A program made the translations under genes and the position numbers. Positions 28,227 to 39,291 of a stretch of DNA of 64,000 nt are shown here, in pieces. Numbering within the stretch: the stretch's first letter is position 1; every line of letters starts with the position of its first letter. The notes beneath the pieces are model-generated. The model worked only from the letters and a program-made list of their open reading frames with translations, did not search any database and was not told the origin of the DNA. Origin of the DNA: Coriolopsis trogii (taxonomy: Eukaryota; Basidiomycota; Agaricomycetes; Polyporales; Polyporaceae); the NCBI GenBank assembly GCA_020543525.1, contig JAHYIO010000036.1:1426001-1490000 (forward strand), in the 5' to 3' direction.

Positions 28227-28519
28227 GTTGTTTTGTGGGCGTGGTCGACGTCGGGAAGGAAGATTGGGGCTGAGGGTGGTGGGTGATGTGCGTGGTAGGA
28301 CTCTGAGTCTCCCTGTCTGTGACACAGACGCACTGAAGTCGTGTGTGACAATCACGGTCACAGTAGGACTGCCTCGGTCCCTCATGAGGCCAACCTCTCT
28401 TGACTCTCTTCCCCACTTTCCTCGCCGCTTCTCTGCTCTCTCTTCTCGTCTCTCGTGTTCCTCGCGCTCTATCAGCACCCGCAGAACCAGAGAAGTCAAC
28501 TCCGAAACACCAACTCATC
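28227..28519. promoter_or_regulatory. Bidirectional promoter PP2A / eIF1A
   Basis: 293 bp separate the two start codons. It contains pyrimidine-rich tracts leading to the eIF1A ATG (around 28400-28460), typical of highly expressed fungal housekeeping promoters. I see no TATA box. Confidence 0.55.
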
Positions 28520-29193
28520 ATGCCTAAGGTGCGTGTTCGCTTACAAGACCCTCGACTGTTTTTGCTTACCAAGATTATCCTTTAGAATAAGGGAAAGGTC
28601 CGTTTGGAATGCCATTCCAGTCATCGTAACAGTTCACTCATCCGATCTGCAGGGAGGAAAGAACCGGAGACGTGGAAAGAACGAGAACGATGACGATAAG
28701 CGTGAATTGGTTTTCCGCGAAGACGGACAGGAATACGCACAGGTCACGAAGATGTTGGGGAACGGCCGTCTAGAGGCTATGTGCTTCGATGGAGAGAAGA
28801 GATTGGCGCACATCCGAGGGAAGATGCGGAAGAAGGTGCGTACACCAATGTCTAACTTCGTGGCGAGTCTGGTGTTCACATCGCGGCTCTTGATCAGGTC
28901 TGGATCAACCAAGGAGATATCATCCTCCTATCTCTGCGTGACTTCCAAGACGACAAGGCAGATGTGATCGTAAAATACACTGCGGATGAAGCGCGAAGTT
29001 GTACGTGCCTCCCCTTACGTGTCCTTGAGGCTGCAAATCCTCATGCTGACATTGTGCCTCCCAACCAGTGAAAGCATACGGTGAACTCCCCGAGAACGCC
29101 AAGATCAACGAGACCGAGACCTTCGGTGAAGAGGAGGGCGAGTGCACCTTCGAGTTCGGGGAGGATGAGGAAGTCGATATCGACGACATCTGA
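28520..29193 (+). CDS. TIF11: Translation initiation factor eIF1A
   Basis: Binds the 40S A site and promotes scanning and start-codon choice. Five exons (28520-28528, 28586-28597, 28653-28835, 28898-29000, 29069-29193) encode 143 aa. The basic N-terminal tail starts [16 protein letters not shown] and is assembled from a 9-nt and a 12-nt exon. The OB-fold follows ([55 protein letters not shown]). The acidic C-terminal tail ends [10 protein letters not shown], as in all eukaryotic eIF1A. Every hallmark is present. Confidence 0.95.
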
Positions 29194-29494
29194 AAACGTG
29201 TATTTCTATTGTGTATTCTTCCGATCGGCAGCCCCATTGTACACCGTACCGTTCGCTATGTCGCTATCCTTCGGTTTTTACTCATTCATCTGTGTATCAG
29301 GCTTACCATCTCAATGTTTTCTCCTTTGGGAGCCTTGTCTGACCGACCGCGTGTATTCAACTCCGTACTCATTCGTGACATCGCCCTCGGCTCCAACGTA
29401 GAATGCACCAACCACCGCGAAACCACCGCAATCACATCACCCTGAACGCCTCTCTGAACCGTCGCCTCGAGACGATGTAGTATACAGCGCTCCG
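29194..29494. other. Intergenic
   Basis: 3' flank of eIF1A, T-rich, with no gene. Overlapping short frames show no motif. Confidence 0.5.
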
Positions 29495-29692
29495 TTACGA
29501 GCTTATTTCTTTACGCAGCCAAAAGCGAGGCAATGGACTCCGTATATCTTGCAAGAGTTCACCGTCAATGGGCCGAGTCTCTGGGGACAGTTGAATAGAA
29601 CTCACCGGCTTGGGCACCGGGAGGGCAACCGCAACTTGAGCGGTGGTCACAATTAGCGAAAGCGCCGCAGCGAGCATAGTGGCGACACGCAT
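29495..29692 (-). CDS. Very small secreted protein, hypothetical
   Basis: The start MRVATMLAAALSLIVTTAQ with VAVALPVPKP looks like a strong signal peptide with cleavage near VALPVP. The unspliced frame gives 65 aa. A plausible 58-nt intron (29605-29548, GTGAGT donor) would change the tail and shorten the product to about 43 aa. No cysteine framework or domain is visible. Agaricomycetes encode many such tiny secreted proteins, but the short length keeps confidence low. Confidence 0.4.
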   Translation of the reverse strand: MRVATMLAAALSLIVTTAQVAVALPVPKPVSSIQLSPETRPIDGELLQDIRSPLPRFWLRKEISS

Positions 29693-30135
29693 TCTGAAGA
29701 CGATGAAAGAGAGCTCAAAGGCGTGGTCACGGGGCGTATCGAGTAGTGAGTGGTGCGCTCTCCTGTGTTATGGTCCTGAAGTATATGCTGTGAGGTTGGT
29801 CCGGGAACAATCACCGGACCGCAGCAGGCTGGGAACGCGGGGTGTATTCGGAATGAATATAAATCAACTGGTGACTCACCTGCAGGAGGCATTAAGGTAG
29901 AGTTAAACGACGTCTAGAGTGATGGTTGCAGACTCTAGTCCCCTTCCGGACAATAGTACTTACACGCTGACGGCTTAAGCTTGAGGAATGGGTTGGTTCG
30001 TTCACTGCCGTTCTCTTTGATTGAACAAGTGAGGATGTGATCGTAGCGCGTTCTGATGAATGTAGAGTATGTGCGGTGTAGAATACTTATGTACTAGTCC
30101 GACCGTGACAGTACGTGCATGCCGGTAGTGCACTC
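29693..30135. other. Intergenic
   Basis: 5' flank of the small secreted protein and left flank of the inverted duplication. No gene seen. Confidence 0.45.
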
Positions 30136-30430
30136 CCGTCTACAACAAAAGGCGTCCATGGTAGGGCTCGAGCCGAACGAGCGAGGGCCAGCCCCACAGG
30201 CTGAACCTCAACGCACCGAATTTGACGAGAGATCAATCTCGAATAGTCACGATGTCAAATTTCTTTGCGACACTACCTCTCTCGGGGTGTGTCGCGAAGA
30301 GATTTCACATTGTGACTATTCGAGGTTGATTTCTTACCAGATTGGGTGTGTTGAGATTCAGCCTGTGAAGGACCTTCCCTCGTGCCAAACTCGGCTACCC
30401 AGACATCGCTTTGTGCAGTGGGGGCGATGC
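30136..30430. repeat. Inverted duplication (hairpin) of a gene's last exon
   Basis: Left arm about 30140-30273 and right arm 30289 to about 30425 are reverse complements of each other with mismatches and small indels. The 15-nt loop at 30274-30288 contains part of the stop codon of the orphan-family gene on the minus strand. Near the loop, CTCGAATAGTCAC is shared exactly, and further out CACAGGCTGAA. The right arm is coding (last exon of that gene). The left arm is its decayed mirror copy, and its plus-strand translation still resembles the same C-terminal tail (ISNSHDVKFLCDT against TSNSHNVKSLRDT). Outer ends are approximate. Confidence 0.75.
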
Positions 30431-33400
30431 ATAGCAGCCACAGGTCTTCCATGTCACCCACGTTCCACCTCTCCAACCAAGATTTCTTCTGAGAACCACC
30501 CTCTTGAGGATCCCTCGCCACGGAGTCAGACGACGTTCCATGACCCTGTGAAGAAGGTGAGTGACCCCTATAACAAGCCAAAACTGAATACAGCGTTGCT
30601 CACATGAACGTAGATTGTCATAGCATGAAAGGAGTCGATGTTCTCGCAGGCAAGTTTCGCGCAGACGAGGTTCGCTAGGTGACCTCGACTGATGCACTCG
30701 CTACCAGATTGGATGAAGCAGGCCTGCCTTGCATCGATATGTTCGCTTTCGAAGACCCGGAGACGCTATGGGCGTGGATGTCAGGCATCACTTATAAAGC
30801 TATCCAAAGTATAGCCTGAGAGAACTCACTGGTATCGCAAACCGGATTTCCCGCACACCGGTTCCCTCGAAGACGCGTTCCTCGGCGTCGTCCAGCGTCA
30901 CCGTCCCGTTGAGGACGCCATGAACAGGGACACCCAATACGCCGTCCATCCTGAACTCTTTCACGACACCCGGAGTCGGGAACGGTCGTGCCAAGGGGAT
31001 TGAGGCGAGATCGACATGGCCACCTGCTGGCCAGTTTGGGCACATATGTGGCGAATGATCAACATCCTCCGGGACGGGTGTGAATGTGGACTGGACGCCG
31101 GGAGATATTGATTTTGTCGAGAGAGCGGATGAGAGAGAGTTGAGATAGCTATCCATGCAGGCCGCGGTTGTGGACGTGGACGGGATGTCCATGCTGGTAT
31201 CTTCCTCGCCAGCGAGGAGTACGTGTGGTGCTGTCCTTGAGAGCAAATGAGGGCTCCTGACAACTCGGATGTCGGACTGCTCTGCAGTCTCTCCAGGGTC
31301 ATGAAGGGTAGTGTCATCGAGAGGCAGAGACTGGAGTTGGGGGAATGCGTTGTTCTTGCCATCGAGGATGTCTGGCGACAGTGTTGCAATGTCAGCATGC
31401 AAAGTCACGGTACGCCCTTTCGTCTCCACGTCGCTTGTACTATCCGTCTCGCCAGGCAGCTCCGCGTGCGTAGTGGCCCTCGCTGTAAACCAAGACTAAG
31501 GCAAACGATGGCTCGGCGATGAAGAAGCTACCTACGATGGTTAGATGCGGGCTGGCCGACTGGCCTGTGAGACGCTGTAGAGTTCGGGTTGTCCGCACTT
31601 CGCCGAATGTCCCATGGGTGTTGTGCAGCTCTCTTACGCATAGACCCAGCAACCCCACTTTGTTGCCAAGTTACAGGATGGGAAGGAGGCTATGGAAAAA
31701 CGCATGAGTTGTTGCAGGCATGACATATAGGCAAATAGCACACTTGACGGTTGAGATACCCGTCACTATCTCGTTGAAGTAATGAATCCAATGATTGGTC
31801 TGCGATCGGCTTCTAGACAACCGCGTTGCACATTGTTGAATTTGGGCAACGCGATAATATTATCAGGCAATCCTTACCTCTGGCCGGCGGGACATGGACG
31901 GTCTGGCATAGTGCGTCGCATGATCCATTATGTGACCAAGATGTCGATGGTTGCCTGGATAGATGTCGGTGAGAGTGTGAAAACAGTGACATAGCTTGAC
32001 GCCGGACGGCATACCGGTTTGGACCTCAGAATGACTGCAATGGGCAAACAACGGATGTGATGCCGACGGGTAATAGTCATAGGGTAGGGAAGCGGAGATG
32101 TCTGTCAATGTCTCCTGTGTGCCAATTGACAGCGATTGTATGGATTGGTGAGAGTCATCCGATGCAAGTATTGATTTGCTGTCAGAATCGCTAGTGAAGG
32201 GATTGAACCCAACTTGGAGATCGTCATGTCCGCTAGTGATCGAACACGTTGTGACAAGGCTGCTCTTCCCTTCAACACTCTCAGCAGGTAGCGAGTGGTC
32301 GATAAGACGAGTGCCGCTATCATCCGTGAGGGCAACAGTCCCGCCTTTGAGGAGAGAGAACAGTCAGTTACCATCGATTTGGGATAGACTATATTACAAG
32401 GTACTCACATCCATGCTCGTCCACAGATATTTGAGGAGAGATAGCCGCAAGCATCCCTTGTACATCATCTTGCATACGCTGTCCCTGCACCACAGATTCC
32501 AAGTGAATTGGAGTATATGATGATAGGGTAAACACCCTACTCACCCCAAGCACACGAGCGAGGTCGTCGTCACAGGCGATGGCGAACGCAGCATCCGAAT
32601 GCTGAGGGTTCATAAGAGACGTCAGCTTAGCTCGCAAACGCCATCCATGATACCGCTCACCTCGAGAATATAGTCAAGAAGACAGTCTACCGGGTCGTAG
32701 TCGGGGGCCTGACGATAAGTTAGATTGCTTCTACACATCACCGTAATACTGATAGCGCTACATCCTTACGCACCCTCATGTCAGACTCGTCATCCGAACA
32801 CACTGATTCAGACTGCCACAAGTCAGACGAAGTGTCGTCATGAGGGTCTTCGCCGGGCAACTGATGATAACCTCCCGCTGCTTCGAGTATCGAGGGCCAA
32901 AATCTCCGACGTTTGAACTTGTAGAAGTTGAGGAAGATGCACTGGTCGTCTTTCTCCACTGCTCTGTCTTCCTCATTCCATGTCGAGAGGCGGTCGAAGG
33001 GGCCGGCACGCGAGAAGACCGATGGGTCTACGGCTCGCGTCATGGACACGCGAAATTCGCCGGATACTGATGGCACGAAGCAGCCACCCGCAATGACCAA
33101 CTCCCCTCGGGAGCTGCTGTTCCGAAACGCGGCCTCGGCCCAGAGGGAGGTCTTTGTCGTTCCTGAGACGAATATTATGTCCTTCTCGTCGAGACCGAGG
33201 CCGAGACACTCGTTGGCAAAGTCGCACCAGCTGGAGATGTTTGCTCGGATGTATTTCTCGATGTGCATCCTGCAGTCAATGGACGTCTTGTGTGCTGGGC
33301 GTTTCAGCATCAGCAGGGCCCCAGAGTCCTCGCCACATTCGTAGCGCAAGCCTGCCGTGGCGGATGCTCCTGCTTCACTGTCAACAACATGTAAGTCAGA

Positions 33401-33754
33401 TACGGGATTCGAAGCGGGGGTTACATACGTCGCGGACGCAGCGGTGGAGATGCATAGTGACCGAAGACTCTTGCTATGCAGCTGTGTTTGGGTAATGTGG
33501 TTGGGACGGCGGGTTATCATGGGCTTGGGAGGATTGAAAGATACGAATCCGGGTGGTACACCTATGCGTGCGTTGACTGGATCCTCGGCGCTCCGCATAG
33601 CGTTGAAGAGAAAGCAGAAGTAACCGTCTCTAAGGTACCCAACGTCACCAAGACGTACTTCCCCTGCATCGGGGCAAGGTTCCGGAGACCATAGTGGATA
33701 TCCGTGGCGGAGATGCAAGAGTTCTTGGGCATAGATGTCCCAAGCCGCGACCAT
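30273..33754 (-). CDS. Orphan-family protein with long C-terminal extension, 939 aa
   Basis: Ten exons (33754-33429, 33377-32774, 32708-32661, 32601-32545, 32484-32409, 32344-31878, 31689-31536, 31482-30830, 30765-30604, 30545-30273) keep one open frame of 939 aa. Residues 1 to about 370 are the orphan module: HGYPLWSPEP, GDVGYLRDGYFCFLFNAM, ALLMLKRPAH, EKDIIFVSGTTKTSLW, DQCIFLNFYKFKRR, YDPVDCLLDYILE, and the closing VDEHGC. It is the closest relative of the module at 748. The remaining 570 residues are unlike any domain I recognise. They are Ser/Thr-rich at first, then contain a better-ordered segment (KEFRMDGVLGVPVHGVLNG and ECISRGHLANLVCAKLAC) that may be a second domain. Frame continuity over five further introns supports the extension. 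RNA evidence would be needed to exclude two adjacent genes. Confidence 0.65.
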
Positions 33755-34736
33755 TGTCCGTCAGGGTAAACGGGTGAGGGAGAGACGTGCAATGAACCTG
33801 GCTCTAGAATTAGCACTATATACAGCTATGTTGCACTGGCTATGCCTGTGAAAAGATCTCGTATCGGACGAGACATCACAAGAAGCTGGGAAAGCTACCA
33901 ACAGGCAGTGTTAGTGTCAAGTGTGCTGCAGCGAACGATGGGAATGCAGAACACACCCTGCACCGGATCGACGTCGACTAGGCCCTTCCTGTTACCTATT
34001 CTGTTATTTTCGTCCTACCTCATGGCAGACCATCCCTTCTGATGGCGGGCAGCTGACGTTCGCCTGTCTACCTCGAGGAAACCTTATAAACAGGTGCACG
34101 AGATCATCAGAAGAATAATGTTGCGGTGAACTGATCCGGACTGTTCAGCTCCATACACGTTATCTGAGCTATCAGGATCCAACAAGTCGTAGATACTACC
34201 TGTACGAAGGGGCTTACTAGCGTCGAGACCACCTCATACGATCTTCGACGAACTAGGAAGGTCTTCCCCCACCTTCTCGGTACGACTATGAGCCTCTAAG
34301 CCCTCGTCTACTACAACGCCTGTATGTGGACGTATGAGTAAAATTATGACTCGATGGATTGAGTGAAGTCTTACAAGTCAGTGTGACCGTTGATATAGTC
34401 TCTGTGTACATGTATATGCAGGACGAGATAGCTCATCCGTTGGCGACATGTGCATATTGTGACCATGTGCAGGTTGCTTACACTGTCATACCTTCGACAT
34501 CGATGCAGGCCTGATCAATTGCAACTCAAGCTCAATAGCGCTGGTCGACACACTGAGCGCCTACTTACTGTAGGCGCGCGTTGATTTGCCTACAACAGTC
34601 AACTCGGTAACGAGTTCCGCCTCCTCCTCTTCCTTCTCTTCATTCAATCCGTAGGACCTTGTTGTTCTTGCCAAATTCTCGCACGAAACACCTCTATACC
34701 TCTGAATCAACAATAAGCTCTGCGGGAAGGCTGGAC
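33755..34736. other. Divergent intergenic region, about 1 kb
   Basis: Lies between the orphan-family gene (-) and REX4 (+). No gene is supported. Confidence 0.45.
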
Positions 34737-36244
34737 ATGAGTAGAAAATCAAGCAATTTGCCTCCGTCTTCGAATTGGCTCATGCTTCAGAAGGTCTGTT
34801 GCATGTACGTTCTGCCTCTATTCTTGAGCCCTCAGTCACTCATAAGTATCAAATTCAGACATTAAGCAAGAAAACAGGTGCACTATCAAAACATACCGCA
34901 GGCGAGCATGTTCCTCGGAAACGTCGCAAATTAGAACATCAGTCCGTATCTCCGGCTTCGACGGTGTATCCGTCCGATGACTCCCATACGCATGGCACCT
35001 CGTTTGACAACCCAGCCTATGCAAGGGGTCGGCCCCTCGAGCAAGTCGGTGGCGACGCAGCAATTGACAGCGTCAAGGATGGAGAGCCACTCGTACAGTT
35101 ACGGAGGATTGTCCTTGGCGAGATCAGGCACACAGAGTCTCATAAACAGTATGTCTTTCACCACAGCTCTGAGTTACACGTTTCTTTGTGGCTCAACTGC
35201 CCCCCTTCATGAATCAGGCCAGGGAAATACCTCGCGCTCGATTGTGAAATGGTAGGCGTGGGCATAGACGGTTCCGAATCTGCTCTTGCCCGTGTTTCAA
35301 TTGTCAACTACTACGGCCACACCCTGCTTGACGTCTTTGTCCGCCCGCGCGAGCGTGTTGTGGACTACCGTACAGAGTTCTCTGGGATACGGCCGTACGA
35401 CATGATACATGGTACGTCTCCCTCTTTATTCCTGTTTCCCTCAATAATCCCCCTCTGTGCATCACGACCGCTCTGACTCGCGACGGCATTACCAGCTCGA
35501 CCGTTTGAAGAAGTTCAGAAGGAAGTCGCTGACCTCCTGAAGGATCGCATTCTCGTCGGCCATGCGGTCCATAACGATCTCAAAGCACTCCTCCTCTCGC
35601 ATCCGCGTCCACAAACGCGCGATACCCAAATCCTCGCGCACAAGCACGGAGTCTCACGCGGTCGCCGCCCCGCGCTCCGACACCTAGTGAAGCAGGAGCT
35701 GGGGCTCACCATCCAGGGCGGCGAGCATTCTTCGGTGCGTACCTTGGCTAGCACGTCTTGTCATCCGGGACATTTTTGTTGAGCGTAACTATTCGTATCT
35801 GCGTAGGTGACCGATGCGCGCGCGACAATGGCCCTATTTCGGCTGCACCGCAGAACATGGGAGAAGAACATGCGACCTGTGTCTCGTGTTCGCTCGAAAT
35901 CGCCTGCGTCCTCGCCGCCGCCATCAAGAAAGCGCTCACGCGCAGCGTCCGCTGAGGGTGATGAGTCTGGCAGCGAGGATGACCCGCAGGAGGTCACAGC
36001 TGCTCTGTCGAAAACTCGGGACAAGAGTCGAAGTAAAAGGAAGGGGCAAGAGGCGTTCCCTGGTGGAGGGAGACGCGGCGTTTCTTCTGGTCTGTCGACA
36101 GTAGTCAAGCGCCCGGGGACGTCTGGGGGGAAAATGCATGCGCATGATGCGAAGTTCAAGGGGAAGACGAAAGAGAAGTGGTGGAAGGACCTGGGTGGAG
36201 GTGGGAGTTCGGGCTCGAAAGGGAGCTTGCGTCTGAAAGCATAG
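34737..36244 (+). CDS. REX4: RNA exonuclease 4 (DEDD family)
   Basis: Nucleolar 3'-5' exonuclease linked to pre-rRNA processing. Five exons (34737-34793, 34871-35148, 35218-35411, 35496-35734, 35807-36244) encode 401 aa. The DEDDh core is intact: [12 protein letters not shown] (Exo I, Asp and Glu), [14 protein letters not shown] (Exo II, Asp), and [14 protein letters not shown] after a conserved His (Exo III, Asp). The N-terminal part is basic (VPRKRRKLE). The C-terminal 130 residues are low-complexity, Ser/Lys/Arg-rich with [13 protein letters not shown], consistent with nucleolar targeting. An ATG upstream, out of frame with this exon, was not used. A decayed copy of exons 3-4 lies just downstream. 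Confidence 0.9.
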
Positions 36245-36404
36245 TAGTACGTCCAGTTCGACAACATGTCCTCGCTTCTGGCTTTATACAAGTCGGTCGG
36301 TTCTCACTGCTTGATGTTGCGTCTAGGTGATGTGACGAAAGGATCCTCCTGACTCTGACGACATTCCATCTCGACTTCTCGATGCTGAAGTCGCTGCTCG
36401 CATA

Positions 36405-36740
36405 TCGATGTATCTGTATCTGCTCTCGTGCGTGTTCGGATTGTCATATAAATCACAATATCTTCATTCATACCTATTGTGCGGCCACGTTATGTTGACT
36501 ACCGCACAGAGTTCAACAGCACGATGTGTTCCACGGTACACCTTTCTTGCTTTGTACCCCTCTTCTCTAGCCTTATTGGACGGTCAATCCCCCCATCCGC
36601 AAGGTCTGTAAGGTCCGCCTACAAGAGACAACTCTCACCCCTCCTCTACGCTACGCGGTCTACCCTGTGGTACGATTCTCCCAATGACTCTCCGGGTGCT
36701 GCGAAGCAAGAGCTCACATTCCAGGGCGAAGAGCACTGTA
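36405..36740 (+). pseudogene. Decayed partial copy of REX4
   Basis: The segment matches REX4 from late exon 3 through exon 4 with many substitutions and deletions. Examples are VDYRTEF at 36497 (REX4 has VVDYRTEF), the stretch around 36420 matching the REX4 sequence for [10 protein letters not shown], and KQELTFQGEEHCTV at about 36702 against [16 protein letters not shown]. The Exo II region is largely missing and the frame is broken. It lies in the same orientation about 160 bp after the intact gene, so it is probably the remnant of a tandem duplication. Confidence 0.75.
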
Positions 36741-37232
36741 CGGTTTATTTGTGAAGTCATTTATCCTATCCTGAGGACAATCATGTTCGGATCATACCAC
36801 TTGTGTTTGTGCGTGGGCAGGCGAGACGCGGGCTCTTTGAAGGGCCCCGTTCCGCCTGTCCTGTAGGATCTTGGGAACGACCGTGCGGCATATGGCTCGC
36901 GTCCCGTCGAAATGATCCCGTTAGATCATGACAGCCGCCTTCTCGTAGGCTGACTCGTCAGTAGCTGATGACGGGTCTGCCGGTGAGGACAACCCTCCTG
37001 GATAATCCGCGTATGCTTGACATTACTTGAATTACCGGGGGCACCAAGTCGTGTAACGCGCTGTTAATTTCTAAACGCACGGCGGTCATACGCCGAAACA
37101 CACACAATCGCCCTTACATCTGGAAATTGTCTGGATGAGATACAGGTGCACACGCCGGTCCTATTCGGAGAATGGTTGTGATGTGACCAAAATATGTCAG
37201 CGTGTTACATGACTTCATGCCCGGGTGCATCA
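36741..37232. other. Intergenic
   Basis: No gene seen. It lies between the REX4 remnant and the 3' end of the next orphan-family gene. Confidence 0.5.
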
Positions 37233-38299
37233 TCAGGTCAACGAGCTACGGCCATCCCCAACACGTGAAACCGAACGTAGCAGGCGACTCTTGACTCTAT
37301 GGTACTGCAAGAAAATGCACTGGTCCATCTTTACCTCCACCCTTGCCTCCGCATCCTCCTCCACCCCTTTCTTCACCTCTCCTTTTGCCTTCACATCCGT
37401 CGTCACCTCCGCCTTCGTCTTCATCGACCCATCCCCCTCCGCATTTGCCCTGCTATCCTCTTGCACCTGTGTACCTGTCGGTCCCTTAGGCTGCGTTGTG
37501 GATCCAGGTCTGCCGCGGTTCACAGGCCCCGCACGGGCGAAGAGGAGCGCGTTCGGCGCGTTAGCCATGGTGACAAGCCACTGCTCGCCGCTCGCGACTT
37601 CAGGGGCGGCTCCACGGTGCTTGATGACGAGCCTACTACCGTCTGGGCCTGGGGTGGCATCTCGGAAGGCGATGGTGCCCCACTCGGCCGTCTTGGTGAA
37701 GCCCGAAACAAAGATGATGTCCTTTTCCTCGATGTCGATCTTGAGCTTGTTGCGCGCGAAGTCGCGCCAGCTTGCGACGTGCTTGAGAATGTACTCCTTG
37801 ATGAGCTTGTCCATCGGAAGCGTCTTTGTCTCCACATGTCCGTTGCCAACCAAAACCAGCGCTCCGGTTGATTTGGTGCAGCGGTACTCCTTATCGGACG
37901 CAAACGCAGAGAGACTGGAATTGTTTCCAAGTTAGTTCTGAGTATGAGCACCTGGGCGATCAGAGGTATAGCCTCTCACCTATCAGTCCTCTGTTCTCCT
38001 TTGGGAAGGGCCACCTCTGTGGGTTCTATGCCTACGCTGTAGAGCGGCGTGCTCTCAGAGTCCTTCTGCACCTCATCCTCTTTGTAGGAAAACCACTCGA
38101 AACCGTCCGGGAGACCTCTGCGATTGCGTTCACGGTTTGCCGCGTTGAACAGGAAGCAGAAACGTCCCCGTTGAATGTAGCCGACGTCGCAGAGTGTCAC
38201 TTCTCCGAACTCTGGAGACGGCTCTGGAGCCCAGAGAGGATATCCATAGCCTCGCGGCTCAAGGGCATTTGCATACGTATCCCACGGGGAAGATGACAT
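37233..38299 (-). CDS. Orphan-family protein, truncated form, 333 aa
   Basis: Two exons (38299-37980 and 37914-37233) give 333 aa. It has the family landmarks GYGYPLWAPEP, CDVGYIQRGRFCFLFNAA, EEKDIIFVSGFTKTAEW and DQCIFLQYHRVKSR. It then stops, lacking the YDPVDxLLDYIL region and the exons that follow in the other copies. A charged repeat-like insert (KTKAEVTTDVKAKGEVKK) of about 45 residues sits before DQCIFLQYH. The first exon is 320 nt against 326 in its relatives. It is divergently arranged with the copy at 39292. The short form may be a functional single-module variant or an early stage of decay. No internal stop is present. Confidence 0.72.
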
Positions 38300-39291
38300 G
38301 AGCAGAGTAAGGCGAGGAGTCTGGGCAGGTGGTAGGTGGTAGCGCACAGTGAGAAAGGACGAACACAGACTTATAGACTATCTGAGAACAGGGGCGCGGT
38401 GGACAAAGGGATATGTAAGCTGCATTAAGGTAAGTTCTGTCATCTTCTGTTTGAGTTCTCGAATGCTGATATATGAAGCTTTAGGTTGCTTGTGGTATGG
38501 TGGCATCGGCTTCGAAGCCGATGTGGTACACCATCATTCATACTACACGTCGCTTGGACCATGGCAGAAGGGTGGCAGTTCACATCCATACAAGGTCTCC
38601 TTGCGGGGGCTGCCCCATGAGTCCATTGGTTGACAATTCCGATATGGTCAAATATGTTTACGCGAATAGTCCCCCTAGTCATCACCTATATCACCTAGCA
38701 GACAGTTATGGTGTTTCAAGATTTGATTGGCAGCACGGATGTCAGTGGTGGCACCGGTTGCTAGGACGGTTCTTGTTGTGGTGGGCCTGTCCGATGTCGT
38801 ACCTCCGTTCTTAGCGCACTCTAATTCCTGTTCGATTCCAGTTCATATACCTCGCTAGGAACGTCGCGAGACAATCTGACGAGAGAAATGCCTTGGACCC
38901 TATCGGGGTGGTGTACACTTGCTAGAGTGCTACTGATATTCTTCGCGTGACAACAAGCGGCGAAATGTCGTCTGTTCAAGATAGTGCGGGAATGTGGTTT
39001 ATAGTACCCCGCCCGATCAAGAATACGCGGTGGCACTCTGTCGAAGATAGAATCATTCGGATGGTAGCATGCATCAAGTCCTTCCATTGGGCATTAAAGT
39101 GGACGTAAAACCCTCCGGTATGTGGTGCATCATGTCAGCCGAAACATCACTGTAAAGATATCGCGCATCCAGTTTTCTCCTCGCGGATTAGCTTCCTACA
39201 CCCAGATATAAACCAAGAAATGCTTGTCTCAATAACTGCATTCCCCCAACAACTTCGAGCCCTTCACTTCCCCCTTCATATTGTGTCATTC
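38300..39291. other. Divergent intergenic region between two paralogues
   Basis: Nearly 1 kb separates the start codons of two orphan-family copies. Short frames exist on both strands (e.g. 38497-38814) without motifs. An 11-bp inverted repeat (GGCTTCGAAGCC core) lies at about 38511-38522. Confidence 0.45.

Noticed and set aside
38497..38814. 105-codon plus-strand frame between two paralogues
   Set aside because: No relation to the orphan module and no motif; it lies in the divergent promoter region.
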